Origin: JBGPLJ01 sp035644395
GTDB lineage: Bacteria > Pseudomonadota > Gammaproteobacteria > Steroidobacterales > Steroidobacteraceae
DNA: 64,000 nucleotides
Direction of reading: 5' to 3'
Assembly: GCA_035644395.1 (NCBI GenBank)
Contig: DASQOR010000088.1
Location: 35,148-99,147 of the forward strand
A program made the position numbers and the translations under genes. Shown here one piece after another: positions 16,504-25,117 of this stretch (positions are counted from its first letter, which is position 1; each line of letters opens with the position of its first letter). Below the pieces are notes generated by a model that made no database searches, was not told the origin of the DNA, and saw only the letters and a program-made list of their open reading frames with translations.

Positions 16504-19500
16504 ATGCTCGGCAAAGTTCCCGCTCAGCGCCTCGCGCTCATCGAACGCATCGTCAAGCTCGCCAGCCGCCGCCGCACGCAGGTCCGCGCGCCGCTCGCGG
16601 CAAGCTTCATCCGCGCCTACTACCACGGCGTCGCCGAAGAGGACCTGCGCGAGCGCGCGCTCGAGAACCTGGCCGCCGCGGCCCTGGCGCACCTCGCGCT
16701 CGGCGCGCGGCGCAAGCCCGGCGTGCCGCTGATCCGGGTCTTCAATCCGGATCCGGCGACCGACGGCTGGGCCTCGCGCCACACGATCGTCGCCGTCGTG
16801 ACCGACGACATGCCGTTCCTCGTCGACTCGCTCGGCATCGTCTTCAAGCAACAGGAATGCGCGGTGCACCTGATCGTGCACCCCGTGATCCACGTCGAGC
16901 GCAATGCGCGGGGCGACCTGCGGGGGATCCTCGACGCGCCGGCGAAGGGCGCACGCACGGAATCGTGGCAGCTCTTCGAGATCGACCGCGAGACCGACCC
17001 CGTGCGGCTCGATCAGATCGCGGCGCGGCTGCGCGCGACGCTGTACGACGTCCGCATCGCCGTCGCGGACTGGCAGGCGATGCGCCAGCGATTGCGGGAT
17101 CTTGCGGCCGGCCTCAAGGCCTCGCCGCCGCCGCTGCCCAAGAGCGAGGTGCGGGAAGCGACAGCGCTCGTCGACTGGATGGAAGCGAATCACTTCACGC
17201 TGCTCGGGTACCGGCACTACACGCTCGAGCACGGCCGGGACGTCGACCTGTTGAAGCCGGACGTCGCGAGCGGCCTCGGGATCCTGCGCTCGAACCGGCC
17301 GGGCGGTTCGCGGCCGCGGGTGACGAAGCTCACCGGCGACATTCGCAAGAGCGCACGCGAGCGCGAGCTCCTCGTGATCACCAAGGCGAACTCCGTCGCG
17401 ACGGTCCACCGCGCGAGCTACCTCGACTACGTGAGCCTCAAGACCTTCGACGGGCGCGGCACGGTCAAGGGAGAGCACCGGTTCCTCGGCCTGTGGACGT
17501 CGAGCGCCTATAGCCGCAGCCCCCGCGAGATTCCCGTCCTGCGCCACAAGGTGAGCCAGGTCTTCGATCATTTCGGCCTCGCTTCGCAGAGCCATGACGC
17601 GAAAGCCGTCATGCACGTGCTCGAGACCTTTCCGCGCGATGAGCTCTTCCAGGCGAGCGTCGCGGACCTCATCGCGATCGTGCGCGGCATCGTCAATCTC
17701 TACGAGCGGCAGCAGGTGCGGCTCTTCGTGCGCCGCGATCCGTTCCGCCGCTTCTATTCCTGCTTCGTCTATGTGCCGCGGGACCGCTACAACACGGAAG
17801 TGCGCCGGCGCATCGAAGCGCTCGCGCTCGAGGCCTTCCACGGCAAGGCCATCGAAACGCAGGTGCAGCTCTCGGACTCCGTGCTCGCACGCGCCCACAT
17901 GCTGGTGCGCACCGATCCGGACGACAACGTCGAGGTCGACGCGCAGGAACTCGAGCGACGGATGGCCCGCGCCGTGCGCACGTGGTGGGATGCCTTCCGC
18001 GACGCGCTCACGGCGAGGTTCGACGAAGGCCGCTGTCTTACGATTGCCCGGCGCTTCGAACGGGCCTTCCCGGCCGCGTACCAGGCGGGCGTGACGGCCG
18101 CGGAGGCGCTCGCCGATGTCGAGATCCTCGATACGCTCGATCAGGAAGCGACGGGCCTGAGGACCTGGCTGTGCCGCTCCGAGCTCGATCCGCCCGCGCA
18201 GCTTCACCTCAAGCTCTACCGGCGGGCGCAGCCGATCCCGATCTCCGACGTGCTGCCCATGATGGAAAACATGGGCCTCAAGGTCATCAGCGAGCAGCCC
18301 TACGCGCTCACGCTCGAGGACGGCGCGACCATCTGGATACAGGATTTCAAGCTCGAGCATCGGGCCGGCACGCCGGTCGCGGTCGAAGCCGTGCGCACGC
18401 GCCTCCTCGATACCTTCACGAACGTCTGGTTCGGCCGCGCGGAGAACGACGGCTTCAATCGCCTGGTGCTCGCGGCCGGGCTCGACTGGCGCCAGACGAC
18501 GGTGCTGCGCGCGATCTGCCGCTACATCGTCCAGACCGGCATCCCCTTCAGCCAGGCCTACATGGAGCAGGTGCTCGCCGACAACGCGAAGCTCGGCGCC
18601 ATCCTCGCGCAGCTCTTCGCGACGCAGTTCGATCCGGCGCTCGAGACTCGCGCGCGCAGCGTCGCCGTCGGCAAGCTCGCCAAGTCGTTCAACGCCGGCA
18701 TCGAGAAGGTGGCACGGCTCGACGAGGATCGGATCCTCAGGGCCTTCCGCGCCGTCGTCGCAGCGACCCTGCGAACGAATTTCTTCCAGAAAACGGCGAG
18801 CGGCGAGGCGAAGCCGTACCTGTCGTTCAAGCTCGACCCGCAGAAGATCCCGGAACTGCCGTTGCCGCGGCCGATGTTCGAGATCTTCGTGTACTCGCCG
18901 CGCGTCGAGGGCGTGCACCTGCGCAAGGGACATGTCGCGCGCGGCGGCATCCGCTGGTCCGACCGACGGGAGGATTTCCGCACGGAAGTGCTGGGACTCA
19001 TGAAGGCCCAGCACGTCAAGAACACGCTCATCGTGCCGGTCGGCGCGAAAGGCGGCTTCTTCCCGAAGCGCCTGCCCGCGGCCGGCCGCGACGAGATCCA
19101 GCGCGAGGTCATCGCTTGCTATCAGACCTTCATCCGCGGCTTGCTCGACCTCACGGACAACATCGTGCGCGATCGCATCGTGCCGCCCGCGGCCACCGTG
19201 CGCCGCGACGGCGACGATGCCTATCTCGTAGTCGCAGCCGACAAGGGCACCGCGACGTTCTCGGACATCGCCAATGCCCTCTCGGCGGAATACGGATTCT
19301 GGCTGGGCGACGCCTTCGCCTCCGGCGGTTCCGCCGGCTACGACCACAAGAAGATGGCGATCACCGCGCGCGGCGGCTGGGAAAGCGTCAAGCGGCATTT
19401 CCGGGAAATGGGCATCGACACGCAGTCGCAGGATTTCACGGTGGCGGGCATCGGCGACATGGCGGGCGACGTCTTCGGGAACGGCTTACTGCAATCGAAG

Positions 19501-21336
19501 CACATCCGCCTGCTTGCCGCGTTCAACCACCAGCACATCTTCCTCGACCCGAACGCGGTCGCCGCGAGCTCCTTCCCGGAGCGCGAGCGGCTCTTCAACC
19601 TGCCGCGCTCGAGCTGGGAGGACTACAACCGCAAGCGCATTTCCAAGGGCGGCGGCATCTATTCACGGCAGCTCAAGTCGATCACGCTGTCCGGCGAGGC
19701 GCAGCGCATGCTCGGCCTCGCTTCGAACAGCGTGCCGCCCCAGGAGATCATCCGCGCGATCCTGCGCATGCCGGTCGAGCTCCTCTGGAACGGCGGCATC
19801 GGCACCTACGTCAAGGCGACGGCCGAAACGCATCTCGACATCGGCGACCGCGCGAACGACGGCGTGCGCGTGAACGGCAAGGAGGTCGCGGCGAAAGTCA
19901 TCGGCGAAGGCGGCAACCTCGGCTGCTCGCAGCGCGGGCGCGTCGAATACGCGCTGAAGGGCGGCCGCATCAACACCGACTTCATCGATAACTCGGCGGG
20001 CGTGAATTGCTCGGACGTCGAGGTCAACATCAAGATCCTGCTGAACGCGGTGGTCGCAGGCGGCCGGCTCCTGGTGAAGGACCGCAACCGCCTGCTCGCC
20101 TCGATGACCAGGGAAGTCGCCGGGCTCGTCCTCAGGAACAATTATCTGCAGAGCCAGGCCGTGAGCACGCTCGAGGCGCAGGCGCGCGAGCGGCTCCCGG
20201 AGCACGTGCACGTGATGCGCGCGCTCGAGCGCTCCGGTGAATTGAATGCGGCGCTCGAATACCTGCCGAACGACGAGGCGGTCGACGAGCGCCGCAAGCT
20301 CAGCAAGGGACTCACACGCCCGGAACTCGCGGTCATCCTGAGCTACAGCAAGATCTGGCTCTACAACAAGCTCATCCACTCCGACGTGCCCGAGGACAAG
20401 TATCTGTCGCGCGAACTCGTGCGCTATTTCCCGGTGGCGATCCAGAAACGCTACGGCCGCGAGCTGCGCCGTCATCGCCTGCGCCGCGAGATCATCGCGA
20501 CCGCGACGACCAACAGCCTCGTCAACCGCATGGGCCCGGTGTTCGCCATCCGCACCCAGCAGGATACCGGCGCCGAGGTGGCGCAGATCGCGCGCGCCTA
20601 CAGCATCGCGCGCGAGGTATGCGCGATGCGGGAGCTCTGGGCGGAGATCGAATCGCTCGATAACCGCATCGAGGCCTCCGCGCAGTACGCGATGATGAAC
20701 CAGACGAGCCGGCTCCTGCGCCACATGACCTACCGGCTGCTCGCCGACCGCGGCGGCAGCCTCGGCATCGAGGAGCGCGTGTCGCGCATGCGTCCGGGCG
20801 TCGTCGTGTTGAGCACGGCCCTGCCCGGCGTGCTGGTCGGCGCGGAACTCGCGAGTCATCAGTCGAAGATGGCCGAGCTCGCGGCCGCCGGCATCAACGA
20901 ACGCATCGCGCGGCAGATCGCGAATCTCGCGCCGCTCAACTCGGCGCTCGACATCGTCGAGATTGCGGCGGCGGCGAAGATTTCGGTGCCGTTCGCGGCA
21001 CGGGTGTATTTCCTCGTCGGCGACACGCTATCGCTCGACTGGTTGCGCGAGCAGATCGAAAGACTCTCGGTCGAAGGCCATTGGCAGGCGGTCGCCCGCA
21101 GCGCGCTGCGCGACAATCTCCATGGCCTGCAGCGGAGCATCGTCGGCACGGTGCTCGGCACCCGGCGCCAGCGCGGTTCCGATCCGGCGGCGACGGTTGC
21201 CGCCTGGGTCGCGGCCCGCCGCGCCGAGGTCGAACATCTCCAGCAATCGCTCAAGGAAATGAAGGCGGGGCCGGCGGCGGATTTCCCGACTCTGTCCGTC
21301 GCGCTGCAGGCGGTCCGTCGACTCGCACCCGCCTGA
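16504..21336 (+). CDS. gdhB: NAD-specific glutamate dehydrogenase, large (180-kDa class)
   Basis: Oxidatively deaminates glutamate to 2-oxoglutarate. The 1,610 residues match the L-GDH180 class of Pseudomonas, Xanthomonas and Caulobacter. The catalytic core near residue 810-860 has RGGIRWSDRREDFRTEV and the lysine-containing VGAKGGFFPK, followed by a Rossmann region with GIGDMAGDVFGN. The long N-terminal part carries ACT-like regulatory segments. The start is taken at ATG 16504, 16 nt after the E2 stop; an in-frame ATG at 16438 lies inside the E2 gene. Possibly cotranscribed with E1/E2. Confidence 0.95.
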   Translation: MLGKVPAQRLALIERIVKLASRRRTQVRAPLAASFIRAYYHGVAEEDLRERALENLAAAALAHLALGARRKPGVPLIRVFNPDPATDGWASRHTIVAVVTDDMPFLVDSLGIVFKQQECAVHLIVHPVIHVERNARGDLRGILDAPAKGARTESWQLFEIDRETDPVRLDQIAARLRATLYDVRIAVADWQAMRQRLRDLAAGLKASPPPLPKSEVREATALVDWMEANHFTLLGYRHYTLEHGRDVDLLKPDVASGLGILRSNRPGGSRPRVTKLTGDIRKSARERELLVITKANSVATVHRASYLDYVSLKTFDGRGTVKGEHRFLGLWTSSAYSRSPREIPVLRHKVSQVFDHFGLASQSHDAKAVMHVLETFPRDELFQASVADLIAIVRGIVNLYERQQVRLFVRRDPFRRFYSCFVYVPRDRYNTEVRRRIEALALEAFHGKAIETQVQLSDSVLARAHMLVRTDPDDNVEVDAQELERRMARAVRTWWDAFRDALTARFDEGRCLTIARRFERAFPAAYQAGVTAAEALADVEILDTLDQEATGLRTWLCRSELDPPAQLHLKLYRRAQPIPISDVLPMMENMGLKVISEQPYALTLEDGATIWIQDFKLEHRAGTPVAVEAVRTRLLDTFTNVWFGRAENDGFNRLVLAAGLDWRQTTVLRAICRYIVQTGIPFSQAYMEQVLADNAKLGAILAQLFATQFDPALETRARSVAVGKLAKSFNAGIEKVARLDEDRILRAFRAVVAATLRTNFFQKTASGEAKPYLSFKLDPQKIPELPLPRPMFEIFVYSPRVEGVHLRKGHVARGGIRWSDRREDFRTEVLGLMKAQHVKNTLIVPVGAKGGFFPKRLPAAGRDEIQREVIACYQTFIRGLLDLTDNIVRDRIVPPAATVRRDGDDAYLVVAADKGTATFSDIANALSAEYGFWLGDAFASGGSAGYDHKKMAITARGGWESVKRHFREMGIDTQSQDFTVAGIGDMAGDVFGNGLLQSKHIRLLAAFNHQHIFLDPNAVAASSFPERERLFNLPRSSWEDYNRKRISKGGGIYSRQLKSITLSGEAQRMLGLASNSVPPQEIIRAILRMPVELLWNGGIGTYVKATAETHLDIGDRANDGVRVNGKEVAAKVIGEGGNLGCSQRGRVEYALKGGRINTDFIDNSAGVNCSDVEVNIKILLNAVVAGGRLLVKDRNRLLASMTREVAGLVLRNNYLQSQAVSTLEAQARERLPEHVHVMRALERSGELNAALEYLPNDEAVDERRKLSKGLTRPELAVILSYSKIWLYNKLIHSDVPEDKYLSRELVRYFPVAIQKRYGRELRRHRLRREIIATATTNSLVNRMGPVFAIRTQQDTGAEVAQIARAYSIAREVCAMRELWAEIESLDNRIEASAQYAMMNQTSRLLRHMTYRLLADRGGSLGIEERVSRMRPGVVVLSTALPGVLVGAELASHQSKMAELAAAGINERIARQIANLAPLNSALDIVEIAAAAKISVPFAARVYFLVGDTLSLDWLREQIERLSVEGHWQAVARSALRDNLHGLQRSIVGTVLGTRRQRGSDPAATVAAWVAARRAEVEHLQQSLKEMKAGPAADFPTLSVALQAVRRLAPA

Positions 21337-21342
21337 TCCCGC

Positions 21343-22152
21343 ATGCGCCTCGCGCTCATCGTCACGACCTACGAGCGGCCGGACGCGCTCGCGCGCGTGC
21401 TTGAAACGGTTGCGCGCCAGTCGGTCGCTCCGGACGAGCTGCTGGTCGCCGACGACGGCTCCGGGCCGGCGACCGGGGAGGTCGTCGCGGGATTCAAGAG
21501 TGGCGCCGCGTTTCCGGTTCGACATGTCTGGCTGCCGCACGACGGTTACCGGGTCGGCCGGATGCGAAATCGCGCGATTGCGGCAAGCGATGCGGATTTC
21601 ATCGTGATCGTCGACGGCGACATGCTGCTGCATCCCGACTTCATCGCCGATCATCGCCGCGCAGCCCGACCCGGGCGCTATCTGCAAGGATGCCGCATCC
21701 CGCTCGACGAGCAGGCGACCGCGCACGCGCTCGCATCCGGCGAGACGCCGCGCTGGACGAGCCGCGGCCTCGGCGTACGACGTCGCCTCTACGCCCTGCA
21801 CTCGCCGGCGGCGAGCCGGTGGTGCGGTGGAATTGCGAATGGGCTCCTCTCCATCAAGGGCTGCAACCAGGGTTTCTGGCGCAGCGATCTCCTGGCGGCC
21901 AACGGGTTCGATGAGTCGCTCGCCGGCTGGGGATCCGAAGACAAGGAGTGCTGCGCGCGGCTCGAGAACGCGGGCTTGCGCCGCCGCTCGATCCTGTTCG
22001 GCGCCGTCGCCTTTCACCTGCACCATCCGGCCGCCGATCGCTCCGCGCACGCCCGCAACACCGCGGCCGTCGCGGCCACGCGCACGAGTGGCAGAACCCG
22101 GTGCGATCACGGCATAGTGTCGCCCCCGGGCGCGGCCCGCCCGCAAGCATAA
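21343..22152 (+). CDS. Family 2 glycosyltransferase
   Basis: GT-A fold, 269 residues. It has the opening VTTYERPDALARVLE, an early DDGS, the metal-binding DGD in VIVDGDMLLHPDF and a galactosyltransferase-like segment, FDESLAGWGSEDKE, that holds the likely catalytic acid. No signal peptide or membrane segment is seen, so it is probably cytoplasmic. It starts 6 nt after glutamate dehydrogenase and ends 9 nt before gpmA, with no other glycan genes around it. Donor and acceptor cannot be told. Confidence 0.8.
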   Translation: MRLALIVTTYERPDALARVLETVARQSVAPDELLVADDGSGPATGEVVAGFKSGAAFPVRHVWLPHDGYRVGRMRNRAIAASDADFIVIVDGDMLLHPDFIADHRRAARPGRYLQGCRIPLDEQATAHALASGETPRWTSRGLGVRRRLYALHSPAASRWCGGIANGLLSIKGCNQGFWRSDLLAANGFDESLAGWGSEDKECCARLENAGLRRRSILFGAVAFHLHHPAADRSAHARNTAAVAATRTSGRTRCDHGIVSPPGAARPQA

Positions 22153-22161
22153 GGAATCTCC

Positions 22162-22914
22162 GTGGTTGGCAAGCTCGTGCTCCTGCGTCACGGCCAGAGT
22201 GTCTGGAACGTCGGCAACCTTTTCACGGGCTGGACGGACGTCGACCTCTCGGATCTTGGCCGCACGGAGGCCCGGCAGGGCGGGCTCGAAATGCAGAAGG
22301 CGGGGCTCAGTTTCGATATCGCTTTCACATCGGTCCTGAAGCGCGCGATCCGCACGCTCTGGATCGCGCTCGACACGATGGACCTCATGTGGATCCCCGT
22401 GGAGCGCCATTGGCGGCTCAATGAACGCCACTACGGGGCGTTGCAGGGCCTCGACAAGGCGCAGACGGCCGAAAAGCACGGCGACGCGCAGGTCAAGATC
22501 TGGCGGCGCAGCTACGACATCCCGCCGCCGCCGCTGGCGCTGGACGATCCACGCCATCCGCGCTTCGACCGGCGTTATGCCGCGCTCGCGCCGGCCGACC
22601 TGCCTGCGACCGAATCGCTCAAGGACACGCTCGCCCGCGTGCTGCCCTTCTGGCAGAGCCGCATTGCCGTCGAACTCAAGGCGGGTCGCAACGTGCTCGT
22701 CGCCGCGCACGGCAACAGCCTGCGCGCGCTCGTGAAGATGCTGGACAGCGTGTCCGAGCAGGATATCGTCGAGCTCAATATCCCGACCGGCGTACCGCTG
22801 CTCTACGAGCTCGACGATTCGCTGAAGCCTGTTGCGAGCCGCTACCTCGGCGATGCGAGCGCCGTCGCAGCAGCGCAGGAAGCCGTGCGCCGGCAGGCGG
22901 AGAAGAAGAAGTAG
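22162..22914 (+). CDS. gpmA: 2,3-bisphosphoglycerate-dependent phosphoglycerate mutase
   Basis: Glycolytic/gluconeogenic mutase interconverting 3- and 2-phosphoglycerate. 250 residues, normal. The phosphorylated histidine is in LLRHGQSVWN near residue 10, ERHYGALQGLDK holds the acid region, and the second histidine is in AAHGNSLRAL. GTG start with AAGGAA 6 nt upstream. It closes the + strand run from E1 alpha and is convergent with the ferredoxin gene. Confidence 0.95.
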   Translation: MVGKLVLLRHGQSVWNVGNLFTGWTDVDLSDLGRTEARQGGLEMQKAGLSFDIAFTSVLKRAIRTLWIALDTMDLMWIPVERHWRLNERHYGALQGLDKAQTAEKHGDAQVKIWRRSYDIPPPPLALDDPRHPRFDRRYAALAPADLPATESLKDTLARVLPFWQSRIAVELKAGRNVLVAAHGNSLRALVKMLDSVSEQDIVELNIPTGVPLLYELDDSLKPVASRYLGDASAVAAAQEAVRRQAEKKK

Positions 22915-22931
22915 CCCAATAACTATAGATA

Positions 22932-22955
22932 AGGAGTGGCGCCCTGCGCACTCCT
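22932..22955. terminator. Hairpin between gpmA and ferredoxin
   Basis: AGGAGTG (22932-22938) pairs with CACTCCT (22949-22955) in the 40-nt convergent gap. It is preceded by an A/T-rich ATAGATAAGG stretch. Likely bidirectional termination, though without a clear T-run. Confidence 0.45.
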
Positions 22956-23272
22956 CATTCGTCTGGCGCGACCTTGATCTTGAGGCCGTCCAGGGCCTCG
23001 GTGAAATCCACCTGGCAGGAAAGGCGCGAACGCGGTGCGTCGTAGTTCTGCAGCTCCGACAAGAGGTCCTGTTCGTCGGACTGCTTGGCCGGGAGTTTCT
23101 CCATCCACGCGCCGTCGACGTACATGTGGCAGGTCGCACAGGAGCAGAGCCCGCCGCAGATCGCGGCGACGCCGAAATCGAGCTCGCGCAGGGTCTCCAT
23201 CACCTTGAGTCCCACCCTGCCCTCGACCACATGCTCTTTGTCGTCGCGATCGACGACCACGATGTTCGCCAT
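22955..23272 (-). CDS. 2Fe-2S ferredoxin (adrenodoxin/ISC type)
   Basis: Small electron carrier, 105 residues from ATG 23272 (MANIVVVDRDD). Cluster cysteines follow the adrenodoxin pattern: ICGGLCSCATCHMYV near residues 40-50 and the fourth in SRLSCQV. Such ferredoxins serve cytochromes P450 or Fe-S assembly. No P450, ferredoxin reductase or isc genes are adjacent, so the partner is unknown. Confidence 0.88.
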   Translation of the reverse strand: MANIVVVDRDDKEHVVEGRVGLKVMETLRELDFGVAAICGGLCSCATCHMYVDGAWMEKLPAKQSDEQDLLSELQNYDAPRSRLSCQVDFTEALDGLKIKVAPDE

Positions 23273-23365
23273 AACGTCCTCGCCGGAAATTGGTCGCGTA
23301 GTGTGCCCAAAAGCGCCGCGGCAGGCCACCGCCGCGCAGGCATTGCGCCATGCTTTTCGGTGCGG

Positions 23366-24241
23366 CTACGCGCCGAGCCGCTCGAGGAGCCTCGCCTGCC
23401 CGGCCGGGTCGGTGGCGGTGAGCTCGAGCCAGAGGAGATGCAGGTAGTCGAACAGCCAGCCGTAGTCTGCCAATGCAGCGGTGAGCTGGCGGGTTCCGCG
23501 GGCCTCGTAGGCCGTGACCAGGATGCGACGCTCGGCGGCATCGATGTCGTGGTAGCAGGCGAAGGACGCGAGGTCGTAGAGGCCATCGCCGACAGCCGCG
23601 TATTCCCAATCGACGAGCCAGAGCGACTTGCCGTCGATCAGGTTCCGGCGGTGTACGTCGTTGTGGCAGAGGACGCCCGGGATCTGCGCTTTGGCGGTTG
23701 CCTTGAGTCGACGGTCGGCCTCGGTGTCGAAGCGGCCGCTCGAGGCAGGTTGCGGCGCTGCCCTCTCGTCGCGGCGCTCGCGGTATTGCGGAATGAGCTC
23801 CGCGTAGGCGAGTCGCCGCGCGTCCGCCGGCGGTGCGAGGGCGTGCAGGAGCTTCAGCCGCGCACCAAGGCGCTCGAGGCATTTCGGGTCGTGCGCGTCG
23901 GCATGTGTCCAGGTCCGGCCGGCGACGAACTCGGACAGCATGAGACCGCTTGCGGCATCGAAATAGATGAGCGGCGGAGCGATGCCCGCGGCCGTGGCCG
24001 CCTCGACCGCCGCGCGCTCGCCAGCGCGATCGACGCCGAGATCCGCCGTGTCCTGGATCGGCACGCGCAGGACCATCCGGCCGCCGGGCGCCTCGATCCG
24101 CCAGCTGCGGTTGGCAATGCCGCCGGTCATCGGCGTGCACTGCCAGCCCGTGCGCGGACCGAGCATCGGTAACGCCGCGAACGCGCGATCGAGCAGCGTC
24201 GCGTCGATCGCGGCCTGTCCCGCATCGACCGGCGCGCTCAT
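23366..24241 (-). CDS. APH/choline-kinase-fold phosphotransferase, probable thiamine kinase
   Basis: Kinase-like protein of 291 residues. The catalytic loop is CHNDVHRRNLI (Asp as base), followed by the metal-binding LVDWEYAAVGD. An N-terminal GGIANRSWRIEA nucleotide loop precedes VLRVPIQDT with the usual Arg/Lys region. Its ATG overlaps the stop of the PnuC-type permease by 4 nt, and the operon starts with a TPP riboswitch. That context suggests it phosphorylates imported thiamine (ThiK-like role). Choline/ethanolamine kinase activity is the alternative from sequence alone. Confidence 0.75.
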   Translation of the reverse strand: MSAPVDAGQAAIDATLLDRAFAALPMLGPRTGWQCTPMTGGIANRSWRIEAPGGRMVLRVPIQDTADLGVDRAGERAAVEAATAAGIAPPLIYFDAASGLMLSEFVAGRTWTHADAHDPKCLERLGARLKLLHALAPPADARRLAYAELIPQYRERRDERAAPQPASSGRFDTEADRRLKATAKAQIPGVLCHNDVHRRNLIDGKSLWLVDWEYAAVGDGLYDLASFACYHDIDAAERRILVTAYEARGTRQLTAALADYGWLFDYLHLLWLELTATDPAGQARLLERLGA

Positions 24242-24843
24242 GCCAGGACTTCCTGCCGCTGGCGCAGCCGCTGCCAGCTCAGCCAGCCGGCGAACGCGAG
24301 CAACACGTACAGGCCGAAGAGCAGCGCGGTCACGCGCAGGCCGCGGTTGAGGTACACCGGCATCGCCACCGCATCGATTGCGATCCAGTACGGCCAGTTG
24401 TCGATGTACTTGCGCGCCGCGAGCCAGGTGGTCACGACGCTCGCCCACGCGATGAAGGAATCGACGTGCGGCCAGGCCTGGTTCGTGTAGCGGCCGAGCA
24501 GCTGGCCGAAGACGAGCGTGAGCGCGGCGATGACAACGATCGCCGCCAGATGCACGCGAAGCGGCGCGCGCGCGATGGGCAACTCGCCGCGGCCTCGACC
24601 GCCGTGCCGCCATTGATACCAGCCGTAGCCCGCCATCGCCGCGAAGAAGAGGTTCAACGCCGCATCCATGTACAGGTGCGCGCCGGTGAATACGCAGATG
24701 TAGATGGCTGAACTCGCAAAGGCGAGCGGCCAGCACCACGCGCTTGCCGCGATGGCGAGGAGGAGATACGCCAGCGCCAAGGCAACGGCGACGAGTTCGA
24801 CTGGCGAGGTCGAGCGAAAGTAGTCGAGGATGGCCGCGAACAC
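24238..24843 (-). CDS. pnuT: PnuC-family transporter, probable thiamine permease PnuT
   Basis: Inner-membrane facilitator of 201 residues with about seven hydrophobic segments. The substrate-binding part of PnuC proteins is recognisable: NQAWPHVDSFIAWASVVTTW and the W-rich NWPYWIAIDA. PnuC paralogues import nicotinamide riboside, riboflavin or thiamine. Here the TPP riboswitch, TonB receptor and kinase in the same operon make thiamine most likely. The kinase traps the vitamin after facilitated entry. It begins 7 nt after the UPF0045 stop. Confidence 0.85.
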   Translation of the reverse strand: MFAAILDYFRSTSPVELVAVALALAYLLLAIAASAWCWPLAFASSAIYICVFTGAHLYMDAALNLFFAAMAGYGWYQWRHGGRGRGELPIARAPLRVHLAAIVVIAALTLVFGQLLGRYTNQAWPHVDSFIAWASVVTTWLAARKYIDNWPYWIAIDAVAMPVYLNRGLRVTALLFGLYVLLAFAGWLSWQRLRQRQEVLA

Positions 24844-24850
24844 GGCGCGT

Positions 24851-25105
24851 TCAGCCGGGCGGGTCGGCGAGTGGTCCCAGTACCTTCATCACGAACACGG
24901 CCTTGCCCTCCCCCTCGAACGTCCGCCGGCATTCCGCAGCGAGCACCGCGAATACCTGCCCGTATTCCCCGAACACCTGCGTGCTCATGCTGTTGGTGAC
25001 GACCTTGAGGCCCGCATGGGCGTTCAGGCGCTTGATGAAATCCGCGATCGGCGGAATGTAGTCTTCCGCGAGCGGGTACAGGCTGATCTCGACTCCGATG
25101 TCCAT
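24851..25105 (-). CDS. UPF0045 / YkoF-MTH1187-like thiamine-binding protein
   Basis: 84-residue protein beginning MDIGVEISLYPLAEDY, the start typical of the MTH1187/UPF0045 family. Family members form ferredoxin-like dimers, and the related YkoF binds thiamine. No signal peptide is present, so it should be cytoplasmic. GGGAG lies just upstream of the ATG. It lies 12 nt after the receptor stop and 7 nt before pnuT, inside a TPP-riboswitch operon. Thiamine binding is likely; the purpose of a cytoplasmic binder here is unknown. Confidence 0.8.
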   Translation of the reverse strand: MDIGVEISLYPLAEDYIPPIADFIKRLNAHAGLKVVTNSMSTQVFGEYGQVFAVLAAECRRTFEGEGKAVFVMKVLGPLADPPG

Positions 25106-25117
25106 GCATTGCTCCCG

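Noticed and set aside
16462..19398. 978-residue minus strand ORF
   Set aside because: Antisense to glutamate dehydrogenase; long open shadow frames are expected at this GC content.
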